A stretch of DNA of 64,000 bases from Glomus cerebriforme (lineage: Eukaryota > Glomeromycota > Glomeromycetes > Glomerales > Glomeraceae). The notes under the pieces are model-generated. The model saw only the letters and a program-made list of their open reading frames with translations, ran no database searches and had not been told where the DNA came from. Positions within the stretch are counted from its first letter, which is position 1. Each line of letters opens with the position of its first letter. Both the position numbers and the translations under genes were made by a program. The stretch spans positions 74,242 through 138,241 of the forward strand of contig QKYT01000068.1 in assembly GCA_003550305.1 (NCBI GenBank). Direction: 5' to 3'. Below, in pieces: positions 48,541-57,722 of the stretch.

Positions 48541-48839
48541 CATTTTATTTGGGTAATACATGCAGGNATTAGCACANATTAGGTGTTCTTTAATNCGCAT
48601 GTTGGGCCGGAATTAAAAATTTGGCACATGACATTTAATGATGGACCATGGGCAGGATATAACCTATGCACTTGATACATAAATCATAAGGTTATAACCT
48701 TNGATGATCACCTGAATGGGATGAAGATAATCTTCTTGTGATTATATAGAATAAGTAAATCAGCACATGATCAGATTAATCCATACTCGACTCAGCTTGT
48801 ACTTGGCTCATAACTTGACTCATTATCATTAACTTGACT

Positions 48840-49365
48840 TAATTATTTCAGATCCTAATGATCACTTTGTATGGAAAGATTTAATTGATATGTATGGCAC
48901 AAAAGAAAAATTCATCCATATTAAAACTCAAGGATTCTAATGGTGGTCTTTTTTTTAAAATATTGTCTAAATTAAATATTGCCAAATATAAAATTAATTT
49001 AGTTGAGCTAGGAGAAGTGGTAAAATTGGTAAATTTAATAGATCAGGTGATCATAAAAGGTTTAATTTGTTATCAAAGCATTGATTTCCTCTCATATCTG
49101 CTATGTAGTTCTCCATTAAATACAAAGTTTTTCAACCTCTTCCTAGACTTTAAAGTGTTTATTATTAAAATAGATTCCACTTTTATTGAACTAACTAACT
49201 TAATATTATAAGCAGATAAGACATGCTAAAAGTACAATACATGCCGTAAATAAAGAAACAGAAGAAATTTGTTCTGTCTCATCTTCTAAAATTAGGTTAT
49301 TATTAAAACATAAGAGACAAGATGATGTGAACTATTACAAAACTCCAGAAAATAAGGTATTTGTA
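48840..49365 (+). pseudogene. Unidentified decayed coding fragment
   Basis: Open pieces in two frames: DPNDHFVWKDLIDMYGTKEKFIHIKTQGF (about 48852-48938) and, after a stretch with stops, RHAKSTIHAVNKETEEICSVSSSKIRLLLKHKRQDD (about 49217-49340). Amino-acid composition is that of real protein, but no domain is recognised. It lies immediately upstream of hAT copy B and could belong to another element. Confidence 0.35.
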
Positions 49366-49407
49366 ATTTTCTATAACTTGTAATAAAAATGTCTTCTATA
49401 TTTTGGT

Positions 49408-49565
49408 TAAGGTTGCTTGCTGAAACCTGTTTGGCCTAATGCCGAAAGGTGAAATCTCTTATATAATGCCAAAACACTAAAATGCTAAAACTGTGAAACC
49501 TGTCAAAATTGCAAAACTGCTGAAACTTGCCAAAACCTCTATAATAGGTTTATCCATAGTTTTGG
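49408..49565 (+). repeat. 5' terminal region of hAT copy B
   Basis: Starts TAAGGTTGCTTGCTG and is full of short AAACTGCCAAAA-type motifs. It is the reverse complement of 4085-4250 and 405-574. The similarity to copy A runs on into the element, so this is the element's left end. Confidence 0.65.
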
Positions 49566-49900
49566 TATAATTGATCATAAGATTTAAATATAGTTATGCT
49601 AAGTTATACCAATTAATAATATAATTTAGATGATCAAATAATCTCCAATCTTTTTTTTACCATTTTCTTTCATTTTCTTTCAAGCTTTATCTAGTGTTAG
49701 TNTGTTAGAATTTCAAAACTGACTCTTAGGCATATATATTGCANNTTTTTGGAATTTTTTTTTAAGGGNTTTATATANATTAAAGGAAAAATGCATTACA
49801 TATTACATATATTTGATAAACAATTNTGTCATTTNTTTTCATTAATAGTANNAAAGTTTCTTCTGTTTTCTTAATAATAAAATTAATAAAAACTGTTTAA

Positions 49901-52462
49901 ATGANTGATCACATAGCAGATACACCCATTCAAAAAAAAAATAAAGGAGATTGACTACTTAATACCATTTGGGAAGACATTCATAAAGGAGTATCTATTG
50001 GTTCTGATAAATTTGCTGCCTCTTGTAAGTACTGTAGTTGTATATGAGTACGTGAAGAAGTTTCAAAGCTTGAAGAGCATCTTTCAAATCATTGTCAATA
50101 TGTACCACCAGTAGTTGTTAGAAAGTATATGACTAAAGTAATGGAATGGTAAGATAAGTCAAAGTCATCTAAAAAAAGAAAAAATTCTGAAGGTCATCAA
50201 AGTATCATAGATGATTATCATGATTCAACAGAACTTAACGAACACAGATTTACAAGAATTAATCATGCATTAGTTAAATTTTTTATTGCTTGTGGTATTT
50301 CCTTTAGGATAGTGGAACACCCATTTTTTATTAATTTTTTAAAAGAATTAAATGCTGGATATAATGCATCAACAAGAGAAGTTTTGGTAAATCAACTACT
50401 TGAACGTGAATTAGCTCAAGTGAACTTTAAAATTAAGTCTGAGCTTAAAAAGGAAATGAATTTAACATTAGGTTTATTGAATTACATAGGCTATTATAAG
50501 TGTTTTTTATTTAATCTTACTTACTATCTATAACATTATTAATACAATTTAGCATTTGATGGCTGGACCTCTGGTACACATCGTTCAATTTGGAACTTCA
50601 TTATAATGACTCCATCGCGTAAAGAATACCTTTATCAACTTTCTGATTTATCANAAACTTCTCACACTGCAGATTATTTAGTTACAGTAATTGAAAAGGT
50701 TATTGATGGTATTAGGGAAGATCAAATATATGCTATAGTATCTAATAACATGGCTAATGTTCAAAATGCATGAAAAATTATTCATGAAAATCATCCAAAG
50801 ATTGAGAACGTGTGATGCGTAGCACATTCTATTAATTTAATTGCATGTAACATCGTCAAAGAAAAGTTTGGTGATCGTTTATTAAGACATGTTAATATTT
50901 TGACAACTTTTTTTAGAAGTTCTCATCAGGCTAATTCAAAACTTGCCCATATGATTAAGAAAAAAGGAATTAATGAAGGAGGATTAAAATTATACTGCAA
51001 GACACGCTGGACTACTGCTAGTGAATCCATAAATTCAGTGATAAATTTGGAGTCAGTTATTGAAGAAATCGCCCTCAATCATGATCATTTGCTAACAAAT
51101 GATAGAATAAAAGGAATTATTTAATCACAAAATTTTTTTTCAAATTTGCGAGTTCTTGGATTTGTTTTGGATCCTCTAAGAAAAGTGGTACTTTCTCTAG
51201 AATCAAGAAGAGCTACACTTGCAGATTGTTTCCTGAGCTTGGCAAGACTCGCAGCTACGTTAAAAAAGCTTTCCAGATCATTTAATCTTGCATTCTGAAA
51301 TTATTGTATCAAAGTAATAAATGAAAGATGTAATGAGTTTGATGATAATAAGTATATTACTTGTTTTTTTTTGGATTCTCAATTCAGAAATGCACTACTT
51401 AAAAAATCCGCCTTCAATAGAGTTTTGAAATATGCTACTTCAATTAGAAAAAGTTTAGGTTTTGATTATTATGAGGCTGAAATCCTATGTGATCAAATAC
51501 AAAAATACAGTAATGAGCAAGATCCATTTGATCTAGATATCAGTTTTGCTAAAGATAGTCCTATGAATTGGTGGAAATATATTAATACTGAATCAGAACC
51601 AGATGTTCTTTCAAGAATCGCATGTCATTTATTTGCAATATGTCCTAATTCAGCATCTTGTGAGCATGGATTTTTGATTCTAGGATGGCTATACCATAAG
51701 CGTCATTTAAATCGTAATTTGGAAAAAATAGAATCCATGTGTAAAATGATTTTATATTGGAAATCTAATTCAAAAACTGAACTTGAATTTTATGGAATTG
51801 ATTCAAAAAATAATAGTCGCCTTAGTGATGATGAGATTAATATACGTATTGCAGAGGCTTTTGCAGAAGTGAATGATGAGAAAAATAGTAATGAATAACC
51901 TTCTATATATAGATTAACTACAAGTGGCGAAATAATACCCAAAGACAATTGTCATGTAGTAATCGAGAGTCTATAGATTGATTAATTTATTAATTTATCA
52001 CACGATTTAATAATTACTAATGGAATTGCCAATATTCTAAGAGATATATTGGATGAATCAGATGAAAATAATGCAGAAAATGATGAAGTTAATAATAGTG
52101 GAGCAAGTGATAACAATAAGAGATCCGGAGTAGGTAAGGTTGCTTGCCAAAACCTAAGGGTTTAGACAAGATGGCGTTTTGCCAAAAAGCGAAATTCTGC
52201 TGAAACTATATTAAAGTTATATTAAAAAACTGACGAAACTCTAGAGAAAAGCAAAACTGCCAAAACCTATTATAATTGCCAAAACTGCTGAAACTCTGCC
52301 GAAACTATAATAAATCTATAGTAAAATTTTGACAAAACTAATCGTAAGATTTTGAAGAGGTTTAGGCAGGCAACCTTAGGAGTAGGTGATTATGATTATG
52401 ATATAGATGCTNTATTAGGTATAGGTGATGATGATAATTATGANGATAATTATGAGGAATAA
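49901..52462 (+). pseudogene. hAT transposase (copy B), disabled by point stops and a MITE
   Basis: One continuous reading frame with one intron (50472-50552) from the ATG at 49901 to TAA at 52460-52462. Order: BED finger (ASCKYC...LEEHLSNHC), DYHDSTELNE, ELKKEMNLTLAFDGWTSGTHRSIWNFI (RNase-H-like core start), CVAHSINLIACNIV, LYCKTRWTTASESI, and the dimerisation region NWWKYINTESEPDVLSRIACHLFAICPNSASCEHGF (residue block near 51560-51670). Then an acidic tail (DESDENNAEND). Ten in-frame stops (49952, 50045, 50150, 50771, 50813, 51122, 51296, 51896, 51974, 51983) but no frameshift. A 244-bp MITE interrupts the tail. Superfamily hAT by the dimerisation motif. Confidence 0.85.
52135..52378. mobile_element. 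hAT MITE inside the copy B transposase, 8-bp target duplication
   Basis: 244 bp. Termini are TAAGGTTGCTTGCC and GGCAGGCAACCTTA (one mismatch). GGAGTAGG is duplicated at 52127-52134 and 52379-52386. Removing the element and one duplication rejoins the transposase frame (KRSGVG-DYDYDIDALLG). It shares its ends with the terminal repeats of hAT copies A and B, so it is probably a non-autonomous relative mobilised by the same transposase family. Confidence 0.9.
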
Positions 52463-52973
52463 TAATAATGAGAAATAATTACGATAGTTGATCCAATAAA
52501 AATTAATTCTAATATCATGTGATTTAAATAATGTGACATTGTTANCTATTTAGGAAATACATAATGTAATTATGCAGGGCAAAATATTCGTGATTAAAGT
52601 TCAGTTAACATATAATTATGCAGGTACAATTGTAATTTTAAAACTGTGCAATTTAATTAAGAAATAAGAATATTAGAATNAAAAAGTTTTAAGGACTTCN
52701 NTAATTAAATTTATTATATTAGATCAAAAAATTTTAAGAACTACATTAATCAGAACAAAAAAAAATTTATTATATTAGAATCAAACCTGCATTTATTAAA
52801 TTACAAATACTTTAATTATGTAGAATGTTATTATGTTCATCAGTTCATGTATTAAATATTATAACGAATTTTAAAATTATGATGTTCTCAAAAATATAAA
52901 TACAGAATATTTTTTCGCAAACTAAAAACCAAATCATATTTTAATTTTCAAATCAAATTTATAAGATAAATAA

Positions 52974-53559
52974 ATGGCAGCAATAGTACCTTATAATCCA
53001 CAAGCACTGGCAGCATTTCAATGGATAATAAATGCTGCTAAACAATTAATTGCAGAAAGGAGAAACCTACACCAACAATTCGAAAGAATTGCAAATTGTC
53101 ATCACAGCAATGCCTGGGCATTAGTAGTAAACAGGGTGTTCGCTGCAACTGGCTTTATAACGACATCCAAATAATGCCATACGAAATGGAATGTCCTCAA
53201 AAAAGGTTATGAAAATCTCATAAGAATAACAAATGATAATAAGGAAGAATTTTTTCTTACAAGCCCTAACAGTTTTGATCGAGTATATTTCAGTGATATG
53301 AATGATGAATTTTGGCAGCAGACTGGTAATTATTATTAAGTATCAATTTAGGCCATTTATTTACATTTTTTATTGGATTTTAGATTTATTTAGACGGGAG
53401 TACAGATGTCAAAATGCTGTACATGATCGCCATCAATATGAATATCGGTACAGGTCACGATCTCTGAGAAGAGAAAGAAGGGAAAGAAGATCCCCTTCTC
53501 AGGATCGATCGAGAAGTAGAGATGGTAGAAGAAAAAATAGAAAAAGAGATGGATTCTGA
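52974..53559 (+). pseudogene. Small protein with basic RS-rich tail, one in-frame stop
   Basis: Two exons, 52974-53325 and 53384-53559 (58-bp GT-AG intron), 175 codons. An in-frame TAA at 53172-53174 is the only break (SK-stop-CHTKWN). The N-terminal part is MAAIVPYNPQALAAFQWIINAAKQLIAERRNLHQQFERI, the middle is WNVLKKGYENLIRITNDNKEEFFLTSPNSFDRVYFSDMNDEFW, and the end is RYRSRSLRRERRERRSPSQDRSRSRDGRR. RS tails usually mean RNA- or nuclear-targeting. It lies between the hAT B transposase and a terminal repeat (53755-53906), so it may be a second gene of the element or a hitch-hiker. No family recognised. Confidence 0.5.
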
Positions 53560-53754
53560 CGTAGAAGATATTATAGATATTAAAATTTTTATTTTTATTT
53601 TATTATATTATAATTATATTTTGTTATTTATCAATTATTATTATTACATTATTTTAATTTTGACAATAAAAAAATGAAATTATTTACTAAATATTATGAT
53701 AATACAAAGCAATTATTCTGCATTTACTATATTCTATGAATATACTTATAATCA

Positions 53755-53906
53755 AAGGCCCAGTGCCTTATAAATTAGTTTAAATGCCAAAACTCTAATT
53801 AAATCATATAAAAAGTATTGCCGAAATGCTGAAACAGTTTCAGCAAGTTTTGGCAGTTTCGCGTACACCATTTTGCTGAAATCTACTAATTTTGCAAGCA
53901 ACCTTA
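53755..53906. repeat. Diverged hAT terminal repeat
   Basis: Contains GCTGAAACAGTTTCAGCAAGTTTTGGCAGTTTCGCG and ends TTGCAAGCAACCTTA at 53906, matching the terminus of the other copies. It could be the right end of an hAT element starting at 49408, but the 8 bp outside each end do not match, so this is uncertain. Confidence 0.5.
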
Positions 53907-54147
53907 TATCAAACTATGTGTTTGAATCTTTATCGATTAATTTGATCTATATTTATTTTCATATATAAACATATAAAACATGTACTTATTTCTAGATTTC
54001 CTATACATCTAAATAGATCACTTTAGGTTTTTCTTAGTTAGTTGTTTGTATTTACATATGATGCTGACAACATTTAGATCTAAAAATAAGAGTACTACAT
54101 ATATAGTACAGGACATAGTTAAATCACATGCCCAGTACTGCATTACG

Positions 54148-54348
54148 TTAGTTATTCTCTTCTATTATCTGCTTTATAAGCTTTACATTTCTGGTCTTAA
54201 TTTTAACATTTCTGACTTTAACCTTAGCAAGCTTCTTTTTAAGTTTAGAAATCTTAGAATTCTTGGCCTTGAGTTCAGCTTTAAGCTCAACTTTCTCAAC
54301 TTTAAACTCAGTAATGTATTGTCTCAATGAATCTATTTCAGTTTGCAT
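54148..54348 (-). CDS. Coiled-coil fragment
   Basis: 66 codons: MQTEIDSLRQYITEFKVEKVELKAELKAKNSKISKLKKKLAKVKVRNV and so on, ending IIEENN. A continuous Lys/Glu heptad coiled coil of the repeat-associated family also seen decayed at 46790-47160. Probably a gene fragment. Both fragments sit just outside the decayed C2H2 copies, on the same relative side of each. Confidence 0.4.
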   Translation of the reverse strand: MQTEIDSLRQYITEFKVEKVELKAELKAKNSKISKLKKKLAKVKVRNVKIKTRNVKLIKQIIEENN

Positions 54349-54419
54349 ATCTGCCCTGTAATATATATTATTTTTTAATAAACTTTTTGATCCTAGTTCT
54401 CTTGCTAGCTGGAGAACTA

Positions 54420-55625
54420 TCTATACTAATATAATCTTTCAGCAACCCAACAATAATACCAATTATCCTTTTTATGTTTCTTTACATATAAGATAATCTT
54501 CATCTTCAACATCATATTTAGCAGTATTGCCTTATTTATTTTTTTCATAATAGACTTCTGATTACAAATCTTACATTTCTTTGACATATATCTAATATAA
54601 TTTTCATTACCTGGATTTTTTTTTTGGTTAATAAAGAATATGATAAAACACATCTTAGATAATTCATGATAATATAATTTCTTATGAAATAAAAGTAGTA
54701 TTGTCTTAAAAAGAATACCTTTTTCCTGTTTTATCATATCAACTGTGTTTGTAGAATCCACAATACTATCATTATGGTTAAAAATTAAGTGTTGATTTAG
54801 TTTATCAAGAGATTCAAATTGACGCAAATTATTACAAATTAGACACTAAACATAAAAGAAATAAAGTTAATGCAATTATTTTAAAGTAATAGCAAACCAG
54901 TTTTATAAACCTACCTTAAATAACTTCTGTTGGGTATGCTCATATAAATGTTCTACAAGAAATCAATAATAGCTTATTATAATTGCTAAAACATTAGTGA
55001 TACTTAGCATATTTTTTATACTTTTTACTTTAGGAATATTACTCAATTGCTTTTCACAACTTTCCCATGAATATTTATAACTTAGGCATTTTTGATAAAA
55101 GGCTCTGTATAAGAACAAATTAGAAAGTTTAAAAACCAAAAAATTCTTAAGTAATAGTTAGAAAACTCATTTTAATTTGAATAAATTCTTGTGATTATTG
55201 CAGATGTGATGTTCAAGTTCCTTCTGAGTATTAGAGTATTAAAGTGCTGTAATCTAGAATGAGTACCAAACTATTTGCAAACAAATGGTGCTATTGAAGC
55301 AGATATGGTAATATAATAATAGTAATGATTTAAATTCTAAAATTATTACCCATTATGTATTTTAATCCCGTGACTCTAGTCCATTGCTTCAAGCGATAGA
55401 ATTATTTGGTTTGGAGTAGTGATCAACAGGCCAGAAGTTTGTTACTGAACATGAGCAGGCTGCATTTGTATGACAGAATACACTAATTGCAACTATACCT
55501 CTATTTTTTTCCTGAACAAAATATGAGAAAAATGTGAAGTAATGTCTAGTTGCGGTACTATAAGTAAATAATGATGACAAAAGCATATGTTATGAAGGCT
55601 TGAAGGCTGAGGACTTCAGATCGCT
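54420..55625 (-). pseudogene. Decayed C2H2 zinc-finger gene (minus copy)
   Basis: Inverted paralogue of 45335-46450. Best kept is the exon at about 54720-54846: CLICNNLRQFESLDKLNQHLIFNHN plus DSIVDSTNTVDMIKQEKG, with an intact C-x2-C-x12-H-type finger. Upstream pieces include KYSWESCEKQLSNIPK (about 55035-55075) and EHLYEHTQQKLFK (about 54915-54955). A small internal duplication spoils the first exon near 55235. Similarity to the plus copy continues to about 55620. It lacks an unbroken reading frame. Confidence 0.6.
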
Positions 55626-56036
55626 AAGCATTAGCATATTAGTTATTGCCTTGGAACATTTTTTATTGGGTGTACATCAGAGACCCATAAAATTTTTGAA
55701 AGCAATTTTTCAAAAGAAATCAAATTTTTTTACCCAAATCAAAATTTTTCACAATTTTTTGTAACAAGTCACATATTAAAATAAATCACATGAGAACGTT
55801 ATTATTGGTTCTAGCAGAGTCACCTGACTCGAGCTTAATTCTGGTCAAAATCGAAATAAATCGCAGCTCAAATCGAAATTTTCATTTCAAATCAAAAAAA
55901 TTTTTGAGAAAGCGGATCACGTGAAATGATGCAATACCTGTGCGACATAAAAACCTACATTAACGCTTAGCCCAATAAAATTTTATCCACTCCGGAACGT
56001 AACACATTATTTTTTATCCGAACCTATAAAAGCACT
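55626..56036. promoter_or_regulatory. Upstream region of SAM/QNxMQLESSY-family gene
   Basis: 411 bp, AT-rich with scattered 'aaatcaaaattttt' motifs. The part before the ATG (55985-56036) reads 'cgaacctataaaagcac', with a good TATA-like TATAAA at 56024-56029. Confidence 0.4.
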
Positions 56037-57132
56037 ATGTCTGAAACTAATACACTTGTCTCTACTTCCACCTCTGCTATCGAAGAAAAAAATGTCCCCA
56101 CTCAAGCTGAGGTTGTTCGAAAATTTAAAAACACGAGTTTATTAATTTCTTGCGCAAGGAAGAGGACTTGGACCTTATTCAGGAGGAGTATGATATAATC
56201 GAAAAGGAGAGAATTAATGGCCGTGACTTTCTCAAGATAATCGAAGAAAAGCTTCGCAGTGTTGGTTTAGGTTTGGGACCTGCGTCGAGGCTTGCAGACT
56301 TCGCAAAAGAGCTCGGTAAACGAAAATTACGCTCATATTCGTCCTATAAAACCTTGAAAGACTTGAGGGAGGTGTTGGGCAAGTACGGAATCGATAGCAA
56401 TGATATAAAAAAGATTCCGCCATTCGTCCCGGAACCCGTAAAGATCGCTGACAACAACGAGGTGTTGGAGCAGTGTATAACTGAGATAAAACGTAGAATG
56501 GGTGTCGTAGGTTCGGCAACAGGCAGTAACGAAGCTGTTCGTTGCGAGTATATTACCCAATATTATACGCGTCCATCTACATCACCAGGAACAAAGGATC
56601 ACTCTAGACCCCAATTTGAAATAGATGGTAATGAAGCAACTGGCCATGTCGATTTCGCACTAAACAAAATCATAGACGCTGTATATGAGGAGTTAATCGC
56701 CATAACCGAGGGTAAACAAAAGGACTTGGTATCGGGGTTCATGCAAAACGTGATGCAACTCGAAAGTTCCTACCACACAAACACGAAAAAGAGGATGGCA
56801 TCTGAAGCTTTCGATGATGAGTTTGACTACCTTTATGTGATCATTACTACAGGTGCGTGATTTTTTCTTGTCACTTTCCGGGACTGAGTTTTTTTTTTAA
56901 TTTATGTCTTTCTCTATTCCTGGTACTTCCTCATGTATACCTCGGAAAGGATCTACTGCTCGAAAACCGAATATCACATTGTCCTTACCGAGGATATTTT
57001 AGAAAATGATGATGAACTTCGCCGAGATGTTAAAAAGGTTATGGAAGTGATCGTGGGTTTGTTGAAGGATAGGGTAGAAGTTGATGATGCACCAGACAAT
57101 AAGGAGTATATCAGTTATTTTTTCAAGTTTTA
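56037..57132 (+). pseudogene. SAM-like plus 'ITEGKQKD' family protein, frameshifted
   Basis: Starts MSETNTLVSTSTSAIEEK. A one-base loss near 56126-56135 throws the reading out; the correct frame continues EFINFLRKEEDLDLIQEEYDIIEKERINGRDFLKIIEEKLRSVGLGLGPASRLADFAKEL, a SAM-like fold. Next come SYKTLKDLREVLGKYGIDS and a C-terminal domain with GHVDFALNKIIDAVYEELIAITEGKQKD, QNVMQLESSY, FDYLYVIITT and then, after an intron-like gap (56851 to about 56925) whose acceptor AG is missing, MYTSERIYCSKTEYHIVLTEDILENDDELRRDVKKVMEVIVGLLKDRVEVDDAPDN. This is a large family that I associate with Glomeromycotina. The E...K (TEGKQK) pattern recalls PD-(D/E)xK nucleases, but that is inference. The extreme C-terminus also appears shifted. 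Confidence 0.65.
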
Positions 57133-57722
57133 AATGATATTTAATGCCAGCCAAAAATTAATAATAATTCTAGTTAGGAAAATTATGTTTTATTATGTAA
57201 TTTTTGTTTTTGGCCATCTTTTTTAGTATTTATTACTACCAAATTTTTTTCTCATGTGATCATAGTAAAATATTTGGCACTTCATGATACCCTATGCATT
57301 TCATTTTTTTGTAAAATAATATTTGTCACACAATATTTGTCACATGGTTAATTTCTTAATGCCATAATGCTGGCCAAAGTCACGTGAAAAAGAAATAAAA
57401 ATCTAAAATTTTTGCAGTTTTGCGTGTAATGGTAGTAACGCTCTTTATCTATAATATATTAAGCTAGTTCACGCAATAACAATTACAATTACAGAGATCC
57501 GAACGAAAATACGAAATACTTGTACATTGGACTACGTAATAGATAACTTGAAAAAAAACGGTTATTTAAAGTGAATGTATTTTTTAAAAAGGAGAATGAA
57601 TAAATTCGTTATTCATCATATGATTATGTAAAATTTTATGTATATTTATTTTAATAAACTGTATATTACAAATTGAAGAGACGACACGTAAAAAAAATTA
57701 TATGACAATTATTCTATAACCT
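57133..57722. other. Convergent intergenic region
   Basis: 590 bp between the broken SAM-family gene and the glycosyltransferase stop. AT-rich; nothing else seen. Confidence 0.5.

Larger units (their letters stand above)
47525..48720. mobile_element. Long inverted-repeat element with hairpin minisatellite core
   Basis: Arms of about 170 bp pair across 1.2 kb. The left arm is CCCATTCGGGTGATCATC...GTTATAACCTAATGATTTATG and, after a nested MITE, TATCAAGTGC...TTAAAGAACAC. The right arm is its near-perfect complement, ending GATGATCACCTGAATGGG. The core (47898-48540) is a 35-bp tandem repeat. No coding capacity. Target duplications are not evident; class unknown (MITE or foldback-like). Confidence 0.7.

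Noticed and set aside
49408..53906. A single complete hAT element with both ends
   Set aside because: Both ends carry TAAGGTTGC-type termini, but the flanking 8-mers do not match and the right copy is diverged, so the boundary is not proven.
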